Shown: positions 1 through 7,859, counted from the stretch's first letter. The stretch is 18,733 nucleotides of DNA from an uncultured Clostridia bacterium (GCA_945622055.1 CALZBV010000021.1:1-18733); one strand, 5' to 3'. Translations and numbers: made by a program. The notes: generated by a model from the sequence alone, not told the origin.

Positions 1-203
1 TGCCCGTAAGCATGGACGCCCGGCTCCGTACGTGCGGCACCAATCAGCTCGACCGGTTTTCCTTCCATCTTTTCCAGCACTTCCTCTACCTTACCCTGAA
101 TTGTAACAAGACGGTCCCTGCCGGCCTGTTTCTGCCAGCCTGCATATCGGGAACCGTCATATTCCATCGTCAGCTTTATATTGCGGGTATGTCCTTTTTC
201 CAT
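1..203 (-). CDS. truA: TruA-like tRNA pseudouridine synthase, 5' part only (cut by window edge)
   Basis: The first 67 codons are present; the gene runs off the left edge. The N-terminus MEKGHTRNIKLTMEYDGSRY followed by AGWQKQ and TIQGKVEEVLEKM matches the start of TruA, which makes pseudouridine at positions 38-40 of tRNA anticodon arms. The catalytic block reads ARTEPGVHAYG, whereas TruA normally has GRTDAGVHA, in which the aspartate is the nucleophile. Here that position is glutamate and the next residue is proline. The start is supported by a GAGGT ribosome site a few bases upstream. It may be a divergent TruA paralog rather than the main TruA. Family assignment is confident; activity is not. 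Confidence 0.85.
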   Translation of the reverse strand, partial: MEKGHTRNIKLTMEYDGSRYAGWQKQAGRDRLVTIQGKVEEVLEKMEGKPVELIGAARTEPGVHAYG

Positions 204-249
204 TCAAAAACCTCATTTCCGTAAGCTCTTACTGCATTTGATTTGTTTC

Positions 250-278
250 ATTTTAGCATAGCGAACCTAAAAAAACAA
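250..278 (-). promoter_or_regulatory. Candidate sigma-A promoter for the TruA-like gene
   Basis: On the minus strand, TTGTTT and TAAAAT are separated by 17 bases, about 50 bases upstream of the TruA-like start. This is a consensus-like match read by eye, with no experimental support. Confidence 0.5.
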
Positions 279-294
279 TCATCGGGTATACCCG
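269..294 (-). terminator. Possible weak terminator after the first YccF gene
   Basis: On the minus strand the perfect palindrome CGGGTATACCCG (283-294) is followed by ATGATTG and a run of seven T. The stem is only 4-5 base pairs, so termination would be weak. The palindrome also abuts the -35 of the next promoter, so an operator is an alternative reading. Confidence 0.35.
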
Positions 295-329
295 CATTTC
301 CACTTTTATCTTTCTTTTTGCAACCGTTG

Positions 330-689
330 TTAATATACCCTTGCGCCAAAAGGCATCAGCGCAAGCTTTGCCAGTTTAAAATGTTGTTTTCCGAACGGAA
401 TTCCGATAATCGTGATAGAAAGCAAAATTCCGAACACTGCATGCTCAATTGCAAGCGGGATCCCCGAAACAAGCAGCCAGATAATGTTTGCCAGCATGGA
501 AAAGGCTCCTCCACCGTACTCCACCCTTCTTCCGAACGGGAAGAACGACAGCCCTACGAACTTAAAGCACTGCAGTCCGATTGGAATGCCGACAATCGTG
601 ATACACCATAATACGCCGGCCAAAAGCCAGGACAGACCGCTTACCAGCCCTCCGCATAGAAACCAAATGATATTTCCCAGACAACCCAT
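330..689 (-). CDS. YccF-family inner membrane protein (first copy)
   Basis: A 119-residue hydrophobic protein of the YccF / DUF307 family. It shows the family's internal duplication: each half has a hydrophobic stretch, an IGIP motif (VGIPIGLQCFKF and IGIPFGKQHFKL), then a PFG turn (FFPFGRRVEY and LMPFGARVY). It is expected in the cytoplasmic membrane; the family's function is not established. The start is supported by AAAGGGGG about 8 bases upstream. It follows the zinc-ribbon gene but has its own promoter candidate. A second YccF protein lies at 6443-6841, beside greA. Confidence 0.9.
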   Translation of the reverse strand: MGCLGNIIWFLCGGLVSGLSWLLAGVLWCITIVGIPIGLQCFKFVGLSFFPFGRRVEYGGGAFSMLANIIWLLVSGIPLAIEHAVFGILLSITIIGIPFGKQHFKLAKLALMPFGARVY

Positions 690-714
690 ATGTCATCCCC
701 CTTTCTGTAAGCAA

Positions 715-743
715 AAGATAACACATTCGCTCCTTTGTTTCAA
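715..743 (-). promoter_or_regulatory. Candidate promoter for the first YccF gene
   Basis: On the minus strand, TTGAAA (738-743) and TATCTT (715-720) are separated by exactly 17 bases, ending about 25 bases before the YccF start codon. The -35 is strong and the -10 moderate. Confidence 0.45.
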
Positions 744-823
744 GTATTTTGACCGCATTCTAACGTTTCAAAGGATTTTCTAATCATTCATTAAGGAAGC
801 CCTTTTGGAAACCTGATAGTGCT

Positions 824-1942
824 CTACAGATTGGAAAGATACCAAAGTCCTGCAACAACCAGAATACCGATACCAACCGCAATTGCAACCTTGAGCTTAG
901 AAATCGGGATTCTGCCGGATACCTTGCCATTCTGACCATTTACCATAAAATTGTAAACCTTGTTGTTGTATTTGAAATAGGACATCCAGACCGGAAGAAG
1001 AAGGTATTTGTACTTGATTCCGTTATACTCTGTCCTGATTTTCAGGTTACGTACCTTATCTGCCTTGTTTTCTTTTTTGATTTTTGCGTTGATACTGTTT
1101 TTTAATCTTCCACTGATTTCAGACTTGGCAATCTCCCAGGCATCCTTCAAGCCGATGGAATAACGCTCCGATGCAAATCCTGCAACATATTCCGGTTTAT
1201 AAGTTACATTATCTGCAGTATTAAACGGCAATACGCCATTCAGCAGGCTCCGGTCATGCTGATTGGTAGCGCAGACAGGCTGGTCATCAATAAATTTTTT
1301 ATACTCTCCCTGACAGTCATACCAGTCGGTAACGGTTGTCTTATTCCCGTTTTTGTCTTCCTCTTCCCTCTCAATTCCGTACTGCGCAGTGTAGGTAGAC
1401 GATGTGTCCGTATCAAAGGTCCAGTACGGGAGATAGATTCCTTTCATATCCTTTGGTTTTGCAGACTCCTTCGCCGCCTTCGGACAGAACCACTTTTTCT
1501 TAATCCATGCCTTAAACCGGCCTGCAGCCTCTTTCGCATCAATCTTGAATGCGCAGACGCCCCCCGGTGCAAGCGTATTCTTTCCCTGAGCTTCCATTAC
1601 CTGATTGGATCCGCAATACGGACATTCTCCGGCAATCTGCAGCGCATCATAAACCATTTCACCGCCACAGGCCTTACAAATAACGGTCTTTGTCTCTACG
1701 CCCCAGTCACAGTTTCCGGTCTGCTCTGCTGTTAAGAAATCTGCCTCAACTGCACTCAGAGCTTCCTCGTTTTCCGGCAAAATCTCCTCCTGATAATCAC
1801 AATACGGACAATGCAGCATCCCGACTGCCGGATCAAAATCCATAATTCCGCCGCACTGCGGGCATTTCCTGTCGGTTTCTTTTTTTGTTTCAGCGATAAC
1901 AGGCGAGGTATACTCCCCTGCGTTGTTGTCCTGATTTTCCAT
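824..1942 (-). CDS. Zinc-ribbon, tail-anchored membrane protein resembling Bacillus YdjG
   Basis: A 372-residue protein with two zinc ribbons near the N-terminus: CPQC...CPYC (residues 27-48) and CKAC...CPYC (89-110). A middle domain follows (about 120-330) containing LPYWTFD and LLPVWMSYF, and then a C-terminal membrane helix (about 350-370). Related proteins are often labelled TFIIB-type zinc ribbon or, misleadingly, PriA-like helicase; no helicase motif is visible. The start was chosen at MENQDNN because GGGAGGA lies 4-5 bases upstream. A longer in-frame start 30 codons earlier lacks a comparable site. A terminator separates it from the SPFH gene upstream, although the two resemble the Bacillus ydjG/ydjI pair that acts with PspA in membrane stress. 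Precise function is inferred only. Confidence 0.8.
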   Translation of the reverse strand: MENQDNNAGEYTSPVIAETKKETDRKCPQCGGIMDFDPAVGMLHCPYCDYQEEILPENEEALSAVEADFLTAEQTGNCDWGVETKTVICKACGGEMVYDALQIAGECPYCGSNQVMEAQGKNTLAPGGVCAFKIDAKEAAGRFKAWIKKKWFCPKAAKESAKPKDMKGIYLPYWTFDTDTSSTYTAQYGIEREEEDKNGNKTTVTDWYDCQGEYKKFIDDQPVCATNQHDRSLLNGVLPFNTADNVTYKPEYVAGFASERYSIGLKDAWEIAKSEISGRLKNSINAKIKKENKADKVRNLKIRTEYNGIKYKYLLLPVWMSYFKYNNKVYNFMVNGQNGKVSGRIPISKLKVAIAVGIGILVVAGLWYLSNL

Positions 1943-2050
1943 TTTATCCTCCCAAAATTTATCGACAGTAACCTTATTCGCGTGCTTCGCATGTATCATC
2001 GCTCCAAAAACAGGCTTTTCGCAATCATCCATGTTCGCTTTGCTGTCACG

Positions 2051-2089
2051 AAAAAAGGCACAGTCAGTCCTTACCTACCAACTGTGCCT
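2051..2089 (-). terminator. Rho-independent terminator after the SPFH gene
   Basis: On the minus strand AGGCACAGT (2081-2089) pairs with ACTGTGCCT (2056-2064), a perfect 9 bp stem with a 16-base loop, followed directly by TTTTTT. It lies about 10 bases after the SPFH stop codon. Confidence 0.9.
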
Positions 2090-2098
2090 CTGACTTAC

Positions 2099-3520
2099 TT
2101 ATTTCTGAATGTCCTCGTCGCTAAACGGGTCTCCACATACCGGGCAGAACTTCGGCGGATTCGTCGGATCTTCCGGCTCCCATCCACACTTGTCGCACTT
2201 GTAAAGCAGTGCATCTGCAGGCTTCTTGGCACCACATTCTACACAGAATTTGCCTTTGTTCTCAGTGCCACAGCTACACTTCCAGCTTCCTGCCGGTGCC
2301 GGCTTCGGACTTCCACACTCTACACAGAACTTACCGTTGTTTACTGCACCACATTTGCAGGTCCAGCTGTCTGCCGGTGCCGGCTTCGGGCTTCCGCACT
2401 CTACGCAGAATTTACCGTTGTTTACTGCACCACACTTACAGGTCCAGCTATTTGCTTCCAAAGACGCCCGGGCTTCCTGAGCTACCTGCTCCATTTGCTC
2501 CTGCTGATTTGCTGCTGCAAACATACTTGCTACTCCATTCGCACCGACACCGCCACTGTTCTGGGCAAAGCCCATACCCATAAAACCGGTCATAGCACCT
2601 GCGGAGTTGCCAGCTGCCTTATTCATAGCATTAATTGTACCTGCAGTCATAGCACCTGCTGCAACACGGGCATTGCTGTAGATACTAGCCTTATCGTATT
2701 CCTTCACGAGTGCAGAGGACTCTTCCGTCAGGGTAACCGGATTCATTGTTACTCTGACAATCTCAATTCCACGAAGTTCAAGCCAAATCGGATTTAATTC
2801 CTTAGAAATAGCATCACGAAGCTCTCTTGCATGCCCCGGAATCTGATTATAGCTGACACCGAGAGCAGAAATTTGTGCAAGCGCCGGCTGAAGAGCATCT
2901 ACAAAGTCACTTCTTAAAGTTCCCTCTAATTCCTTACGTGTATATTCATCCGTCACATTACCGCAAAGCTCCTTATAGAACAGAAGCGGGTTTGCAATGC
3001 GGTAGATGTACTCACCGTTACAACGAATGTCTACAGCAAACTCTGCATTTACATTCTTGTTATAAACGGAAAATGGAACCGGATTTGCTGTCCCGAACTT
3101 GTTTCCCATAATCTGCTTCGTATTGAAGAAGTACACTCTCTGGTCCTTCGCAGTGTCACCACCAAACGTAAAACGTCTTCCGAAGGTCTTGAATGTTCCA
3201 AGGATTCCCTCACCAAGTCCGCCATAGAAAATAGACGGCTCTGTGGACTTATCAAATACGAACTCACCGGCCTCGGCACAGACATCAACAATCTCGCCCT
3301 GCTGGACAATCATCATACACTGACCTTCATTTACGGCGATAATCGAACCGTTGGAGATGATGTTATCCTCACCCTTTGAGTTGCTGGAACGACCGGAGGT
3401 ACGCTTCTTTCCCTTTACTACCAGTGTATCGTTGTCTAACGAATCACAGTAGAAGTATTCGCGCCAGGAATCTGCCAGCACGCCACCGGCTGCACCGGCA
3501 ATCGCTTTAATTAATCCCAT
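2099..3520 (-). CDS. SPFH (band 7) domain protein with C-terminal zinc-ribbon array
   Basis: A 473-residue protein. Residues about 1-290 form an SPFH-like domain of the type once annotated as virion core protein, with MGLIKAIAGAAGG at the start and VNEGQCMMIVQQGEIVDV inside. A Gly/Ala/Met-rich linker follows (about 290-355). The C-terminus has three short CxC...CxxC ribbons, two of them nearly identical (WTCKCGAVNNGKFCVECG), and a final rubredoxin-like CDKCGW...CPVCG module. It resembles Bacillus YdjI, an SPFH protein reported to help place PspA at the membrane. The start is supported by AAAGGAG about 7 bases upstream, and the gene has its own promoter and terminator, so it appears monocistronic. 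Family confidence is high; the YdjI role is an inference. Confidence 0.85.
   Translation of the reverse strand: MGLIKAIAGAAGGVLADSWREYFYCDSLDNDTLVVKGKKRTSGRSSNSKGEDNIISNGSIIAVNEGQCMMIVQQGEIVDVCAEAGEFVFDKSTEPSIFYGGLGEGILGTFKTFGRRFTFGGDTAKDQRVYFFNTKQIMGNKFGTANPVPFSVYNKNVNAEFAVDIRCNGEYIYRIANPLLFYKELCGNVTDEYTRKELEGTLRSDFVDALQPALAQISALGVSYNQIPGHARELRDAISKELNPIWLELRGIEIVRVTMNPVTLTEESSALVKEYDKASIYSNARVAAGAMTAGTINAMNKAAGNSAGAMTGFMGMGFAQNSGGVGANGVASMFAAANQQEQMEQVAQEARASLEANSWTCKCGAVNNGKFCVECGSPKPAPADSWTCKCGAVNNGKFCVECGSPKPAPAGSWKCSCGTENKGKFCVECGAKKPADALLYKCDKCGWEPEDPTNPPKFCPVCGDPFSDEDIQK
2288..2449 (-). repeat. Tandem 81 bp coding repeat: duplicated zinc ribbon
   Basis: Two adjacent 81 bp units (2369-2449 and 2288-2368) encode 27-residue ribbons that differ only in the last residue (D or G). 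The DNA differs at several synonymous sites. A third, more diverged unit follows at about 2224-2287. This suggests expansion of the ribbon by tandem duplication. Confidence 0.85.
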
Positions 3521-3567
3521 TATTAACTCCTTTCTCCCCTAAGGGAAAACAAAATTCTACAAGAACT

Positions 3568-3596
3568 ATTTTATTAGAATCGACAGACTTCGTCAA
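3568..3596 (-). promoter_or_regulatory. Sigma-A-type promoter for the SPFH gene
   Basis: On the minus strand, TTGACG (3591-3596) and TAAAAT (3568-3573) are 17 bases apart. This is a near-consensus promoter about 48 bases upstream of the SPFH start codon, downstream of the glyA stop. Confidence 0.7.
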
Positions 3597-3639
3597 GGCA
3601 TTTTTAGATAAAACCGGCAAATCCCCACTATACCGAATT

Positions 3640-4878
3640 CTATTCATACATCGGATATTTGTCAGTAATTTTACGTACAATTTCCTTTGCTTCTTCTGTT
3701 GCTTCTTTCTTATCAATCGTGAGTGCGATTGCCTTCGCAACCTGTAACATATCGTCCGTCTTTAAACCACGGGTCGTTGCAGCTGCAGAGCCAAGTCGAA
3801 TACCACTTGTAACAAACGGAGATGCCGGGTCATTCGGAATCGCATTCTTGTTGCAGGTAATGTTCACCGCATCTAAAAGCTTCTCAGCTTCCTTACCGGT
3901 AATGTTCTTACTCTGAAGATCCACCAGCATGAGGTGATTGTCTGTACCACCGGATACCAGCTGAAAGCCCTCTGCAGAAAGTCCCTTTGCCAATGCCTGT
4001 GCATTTGCAACGATATCCTTTGCATACTGCTTAAACTCCGGAGAAAGTGCTTCCTTAAAGCATACTGCCTTTGCTGCAATGACATGCATCAGCGGACCTC
4101 CCTGAATGCCAGGGAAAACGGCCTTGTTTAACTTATGCTCCTCAGCAAACTCAGCAGAAGAAAGAATCATACCACCTCTTGGTCCGCGCAGCGTCTTGTG
4201 CGTGGTTGTCGTTGTCACATGCGCATACGGAATCGGGCTCTCATGAACACCGCCTGCAATCAGTCCGGCAATATGAGCCATATCTACCATAAGGTATGCA
4301 CCAACCTCGTCCGCAATTTCACGGAACCGCTTGAAATCAATCTTTCTTGCATATGCAGAAGCTCCGGCGATAATCATCTTCGGTCTGGCTTCCTTTGCAA
4401 TGCGGAGTACCTCATCATAATCAATAAAGCCTTCGTCATTGACTCCGTACGGAACAATATTGAAATAGGAGCCGGAGAAATTCACAGGGCTTCCGTGTGA
4501 AAGGTGCCCACCGTGTGCAAGGTTCATACCAAGAACCGTATCGCCCGGCTTTAACAGCGCAAAGAACACCGCCATATTGGCCTGTGCACCGGAATGTGGC
4601 TGAACATTCGCATAGGTACATCCGTAAAGCTCCTTTGCACGCTCGATTGCAAGATTCTCTACGATATCCACACACTCACAGCCACCGTAATAACGCTTCC
4701 CCGGATAGCCTTCTGCGTACTTGTTCGTCATCGGGCTTCCCATTGCTGCCATAACAGCCTTGCTGACAAAGTTCTCAGAAGCAATCAGCTCAATGTGGCT
4801 GCGTTGTCTTCCAAGCTCCAGGTCAATTGCTTTTGCCACTTCGGCATCTGCGATTTTCACTTCATCAAATGAATACAT
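3640..4878 (-). CDS. glyA: Serine hydroxymethyltransferase
   Basis: A 412-residue PLP enzyme that converts serine and tetrahydrofolate to glycine and methylene-tetrahydrofolate in the cytoplasm, feeding one-carbon metabolism. Family motifs are intact: HIELIASENFVS near residue 30, YAEGYPGKRYYGG (54-66), and the PLP-binding lysine in TTTTTHKTLRGPRGG (about K228). Length matches the usual 410-420 residues. The start at MYSFDEVK was chosen because AAGGAAG lies about 7-9 bases upstream; an earlier in-frame ATG 14 codons away would overlap the degV end and lacks support. It lies 16 bases after degV, so both are probably read from the promoter at 5821-5849. I see no clear terminator after the stop. 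Confidence 0.97.
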   Translation of the reverse strand: MYSFDEVKIADAEVAKAIDLELGRQRSHIELIASENFVSKAVMAAMGSPMTNKYAEGYPGKRYYGGCECVDIVENLAIERAKELYGCTYANVQPHSGAQANMAVFFALLKPGDTVLGMNLAHGGHLSHGSPVNFSGSYFNIVPYGVNDEGFIDYDEVLRIAKEARPKMIIAGASAYARKIDFKRFREIADEVGAYLMVDMAHIAGLIAGGVHESPIPYAHVTTTTTHKTLRGPRGGMILSSAEFAEEHKLNKAVFPGIQGGPLMHVIAAKAVCFKEALSPEFKQYAKDIVANAQALAKGLSAEGFQLVSGGTDNHLMLVDLQSKNITGKEAEKLLDAVNITCNKNAIPNDPASPFVTSGIRLGSAAATTRGLKTDDMLQVAKAIALTIDKKEATEEAKEIVRKITDKYPMYE

Positions 4879-4894
4879 TGTCTTCTTCCTTTCT

Positions 4895-5779
4895 TTATGA
4901 AAATTTATAGTTCTCTCCAATAAAGGTCAGGGCAAACATTCCTGCTCCGACGTGTGTTCCGATGACCGGTCCGATGTTGGTAATCAGGACTTCCTTTACC
5001 AGCCCCTCCGCCAGCAGCTGTTCCTTCAGCTGCTCGGCAATTTCCAAAACGTCCGCATGTCCGATCAGAACCGTCTGGTCCTTTATCTGAATTCCGTCAT
5101 CGACAAGGCGTTGCTTTATATAATCCATCGCCTTTTTCGTCCCGCGCACCTTGGAAACAACCGTAAGCTTGCCCTCCCGGTCTACACTGAGAATCGGCTT
5201 TATCTTTAATGCCGTTCCTACAAGCGCCTCAAAGCCGCTCAAACGGCCTCCGCGCTTTAAGTGGTGCAAATCATCCACGGAAAACCAGTGACATACCTTC
5301 GTACAGTTCTCCTGTGCCCAGGCAGCTACCTCCTCCATGCTCTTGCCCTGCTTTTTCAGCCGTCCGGCCAACAGTACAAAAAGACCTTCGCCTACCGATG
5401 CACACAAAGAGTCAATGCAGATGATTTTGCGCTCCGGATACTTCTCCGTAAGTTCCTCGGCAACAAGCTTTGAGGAATAAAACGTACCGCTGAGACCGGA
5501 CGAAAAGCAAAGATATAAAATATCCTTTCCTTCCTCCATATATTTCGTAAAAAATTCCTTAAAGGTCTGCGGATTAATCTGGGAGGTATACGGGTTCTCG
5601 CCCGCCCGGAGTCTGGTATAGAATTCGCTTACCGTAAGGTCTCTCTCATCCGGATGAAACATGTAATCATGTTCACCGATACGAACGTTCATTGGGATAA
5701 TGTCCAGACCAAGCTCCTCGACCACTTCCTTGGGAAGGTCGGCAGTAGCATCACTGATAATCACATAATTGTCCTTCAT
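4895..5779 (-). CDS. DegV family fatty-acid-binding protein
   Basis: A 294-residue member of the DegV family. Landmarks include the N-terminal IISDATADLP, the TSQINPQTF stretch (family TSQPS-like), the SSGLSGTF loop, HHLKRGGRLSG and the C-terminal IGPVIGTHVGAGMF. DegV (FakB-type) proteins bind a fatty acid in a pocket; in several Firmicutes they present it to a FakA kinase. No FakA gene is present here, so the partner is unknown. AGGTGG lies about 6 bases before the start. It is the first gene of a likely degV-glyA unit; no metabolic link between the two is known to me. Confidence 0.93.
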   Translation of the reverse strand: MKDNYVIISDATADLPKEVVEELGLDIIPMNVRIGEHDYMFHPDERDLTVSEFYTRLRAGENPYTSQINPQTFKEFFTKYMEEGKDILYLCFSSGLSGTFYSSKLVAEELTEKYPERKIICIDSLCASVGEGLFVLLAGRLKKQGKSMEEVAAWAQENCTKVCHWFSVDDLHHLKRGGRLSGFEALVGTALKIKPILSVDREGKLTVVSKVRGTKKAMDYIKQRLVDDGIQIKDQTVLIGHADVLEIAEQLKEQLLAEGLVKEVLITNIGPVIGTHVGAGMFALTFIGENYKFS

Positions 5780-5820
5780 TCTTTTTCCACCTATTCCTAT
5801 GTATTTGTAGAAACATCAAC

Positions 5821-5849
5821 AGTATACCATAGTAAAGCAATAAATACAA
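5821..5849 (-). promoter_or_regulatory. Candidate sigma-A promoter for degV-glyA
   Basis: On the minus strand, TTGTAT (5844-5849) and TATACT (5821-5826) are separated by 17 bases, about 42 bases upstream of the degV start codon. A run of eight C at 5877-5884 lies just upstream; its meaning is unclear. Confidence 0.6.
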
Positions 5850-5926
5850 GCGCAGAAACACAAACCTCCTGCAGCTCCCCCCCCTGAGGCACATATGCAA
5901 AAGCAGTACAATCTGCCCTTAAGCCC

Positions 5927-6430
5927 TTAATAGGAGCGGATTCCGTTTGAACCGTCATCTCCGGTCTTTTCAATGCTTTTCACCACAACGTAGTATCCAT
6001 TCGTCTCCGACACCTGAACAAATACCCTGTCTCCGACCTTTTTGCCAAGCACTGCTTTTCCAAGCGGAGATTCAATGCTGACGAGATTTTTCAACGAGTT
6101 TCCGCGAATAGAGGTTACAATTACAAAGGTATCCTCCTCATCGTCCTCCTCAAAATACAGCGTAACGGTATTGTTCAGACCAATTTCATCCTCTCTGGAA
6201 TCCTCTTCAATAATCTCTGCCGTACGAAGCATACGCTCCAGATAATTGATACGGCTTTCATTTTTGTTCTTATCCTTTTTCGCTGCATGATACTCGAAAT
6301 TTTCACTCAGATCACCGTGCGCACGTGCTTCCTTTACCGCCTCAATCGCTTCCTTACGGACAACCAGTTTGCGGTGTTCGATTTCCTGCTCAATCAATTC
6401 CACATCTTTTTTCGTCAGCTGCTCTCTCAT
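5927..6430 (-). CDS. greA: GreA-type transcript cleavage factor
   Basis: A 167-residue protein of the GreA/GreB family, which enters the RNA polymerase secondary channel and triggers cleavage of backtracked RNA. The N-terminal coiled coil carries the tip motif GDLSENFEYHAAK with the acidic residues (D40, E43) that coordinate the active-site magnesium; most GreA proteins read GDLSENAEYHAAK. The C-terminal FKBP-like domain includes SPLGKAVLGKKVGD. The length is slightly above the usual ~158. It begins 12 bases after the YccF stop with AGGTAGGA as ribosome site, so both are likely co-transcribed. Because Clostridia may carry more than one Gre-type protein, it could be a paralog of the main GreA. 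Confidence 0.92.
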   Translation of the reverse strand: MREQLTKKDVELIEQEIEHRKLVVRKEAIEAVKEARAHGDLSENFEYHAAKKDKNKNESRINYLERMLRTAEIIEEDSREDEIGLNNTVTLYFEEDDEEDTFVIVTSIRGNSLKNLVSIESPLGKAVLGKKVGDRVFVQVSETNGYYVVVKSIEKTGDDGSNGIRSY

Positions 6431-6442
6431 ATTCCTACCTCA

Positions 6443-6841
6443 CTAATATTCCTCACGAATCGGGAAATTGTCGTCATGCCCCTCGTCTTCAAACTCAACG
6501 TTGAACGGTCCCATGGCAAGCACAACCATCTTAAAGCACTGCTTGCCAAACGGAATTCCGATGATGGTGATTGTATAGAACAGACCGAGGAAAAGAAAAA
6601 GCAGTAAAAGAATGATTCCAAAGGTTGCAATCCAGCAAAGGTCAATAATCGGGTTTTTGCTCGTAGTGCTCTGCGGAGCCTTTCCAAACGGTGCGACCGC
6701 AAACTTTGCACAACGAAGTAAATCCTTCCCCTGCTCTTTTCCGATTACCGTTGCGCAAAACAACAGCCCAAGCAATCCCCAGATAGCCACAACAACAAAC
6801 CCTCCACAAATAAACCAGAAAATATTAGCATAATCCTTCAT
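6443..6841 (-). CDS. YccF-family membrane protein (second copy), upstream of greA
   Basis: A 132-residue YccF-type protein with a hydrophobic first half (FWFICGGFVVVAIWGLLGLL), a second very hydrophobic segment (GIILLLLFLFLGLFY) and the family motif IGIPFGKQCFKM near the end. PFG occurs in FAVAPFGKAP; the second turn is degenerate (GPFN). The first half lacks the IGIP motif, so this copy is more diverged than the one at 330-689. The start MKDYANIF was chosen for the GAGAGGG site upstream; an ATG 13 codons earlier has none. The C-terminal tail is acidic. Location in the cytoplasmic membrane is expected; function unknown. Confidence 0.85.
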   Translation of the reverse strand: MKDYANIFWFICGGFVVVAIWGLLGLLFCATVIGKEQGKDLLRCAKFAVAPFGKAPQSTTSKNPIIDLCWIATFGIILLLLFLFLGLFYTITIIGIPFGKQCFKMVVLAMGPFNVEFEDEGHDDNFPIREEY

Positions 6842-6926
6842 AACGTTATCCCTCTCCCATTTTGCAAATAATGCATTCACTAGGTACCTAAGCCCCTCGG
6901 TGTTATGTATATCAGCTTATCGTTTC

Positions 6927-7805
6927 TCATCGTATCCAAAATTCTTCCGGCACATTTCCTGCCGCTTCCACTCCCGCTGCGTACAGGCGCCGGATATTCT
7001 CTCTGTTTCTGGTAAGCGTATCCACTCCGAAGCAGTCCGTTGGTGCAAGCAGCAGAAGCTTTCCTTCCTTTTCGTACTCCTTTGCAAGTGCAACACTCCG
7101 GTTATACTTTTCCGCGCGTCTGCAAAGCTCTCTTGCCGCCTTCGGATATTTCTTTTGAATCAGTTTTGCAAACCGGCTGTCCTTTTTCGAAGTACGCACA
7201 TAATCCGCAGGTCTGGATAAAATCAACACCACCTTATCACAGCCATCTGCAAAAGCCTTTGCGACCGGAACCGGATCTGCAAGACCGCCGTCATAATACG
7301 GCACTCCGGAAATCACATACGGCTTGTTCACGACCGGAAGAGTCGATGAAGCCTTGATGACATCATAGCAGTCCAGGGAAATATCCTTCTTTTCAAAGTA
7401 TTTTGTCTCGCCGGTCCGGGCATTACACGCTACCACATAATACTCCCCGATATTCCTTTCAAAGGCTTTATAATCTAACGGTGCTTCTCCAAAAGAACCC
7501 GCAAGCGTTGAATGTGCATACTCCAGATTTACGTAATTTCCTGTTTTCAAAAAGTTCTGAACGCTGATATAGTCCTTCCGGAATGCATAATCCACGTAAA
7601 ACTTCAGGTTCCGTCCATACTGTCCTGCAAAAAAGCTCGTCAGATTGCCGCTTCCGGCCGAAATACCAATGCCATAATCAAAGGAAATCCCTTTTTCCAA
7701 AAAACCATCCAATACACCGGCCGCGAATACATCGCGCATCCCACCACCGACATCGATGATTCCGGTTTTCTTCTTTTTCGCCTCCATATTTTCATAACCG
7801 TCCAT
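6927..7805 (-). CDS. Patatin-like phospholipase family protein
   Basis: A 292-residue patatin-family hydrolase with a complete catalytic set: glycine-rich oxyanion loop DVGGGMRD (18-25), the GxSxG nucleophile elbow GISAG (Ser49) and the DGG triad in YYDGGLADPVPV (Asp172). Such proteins cleave acyl chains from lipids; size and layout resemble the YjjU-like group of bacterial patatins. No signal peptide or membrane segment is seen, so it is likely cytosolic. The start is uncertain: neither the first ATG nor the one at codon 7 has a good ribosome site. A strong promoter lies immediately upstream, next to the left copy of the prfA-end repeat. Confidence 0.9.
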   Translation of the reverse strand: MDGYENMEAKKKKTGIIDVGGGMRDVFAAGVLDGFLEKGISFDYGIGISAGSGNLTSFFAGQYGRNLKFYVDYAFRKDYISVQNFLKTGNYVNLEYAHSTLAGSFGEAPLDYKAFERNIGEYYVVACNARTGETKYFEKKDISLDCYDVIKASSTLPVVNKPYVISGVPYYDGGLADPVPVAKAFADGCDKVVLILSRPADYVRTSKKDSRFAKLIQKKYPKAARELCRRAEKYNRSVALAKEYEKEGKLLLLAPTDCFGVDTLTRNRENIRRLYAAGVEAAGNVPEEFWIR

Positions 7806-7830
7806 TCTTCAGTTCTGAAAAACCACCTTT

Positions 7831-7859
7831 ATTATAGATGATTTCGTGGAAAAATTCAA
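7831..7859 (-). promoter_or_regulatory. Strong sigma-A promoter for the patatin gene
   Basis: On the minus strand, TTGAAT (7854-7859) and a perfect TATAAT (7831-7836) are 17 bases apart. The predicted transcript start leaves a leader of only about 20 bases before the first ATG. The promoter begins about 20 bases after the left repeat copy. Confidence 0.7.

Noticed and set aside
1811..2797. 328-codon plus-strand ORF
   Set aside because: It lies antisense across two well-supported zinc-ribbon genes and the terminator between them. The translation is Cys/Arg/Leu-rich without domains, so it is a shadow.
5877..5884. Run of eight C as a phase-variation tract
   Set aside because: It lies upstream of the candidate degV promoter in a spacer, outside any coding frame, and does not overlap -10 or -35. 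No evidence of switching from one sequence.
5901..5916. Hairpin after greA as a terminator
   Set aside because: Only a 4-pair stem (GCAG/CTGC) with a short T run; too weak to call.
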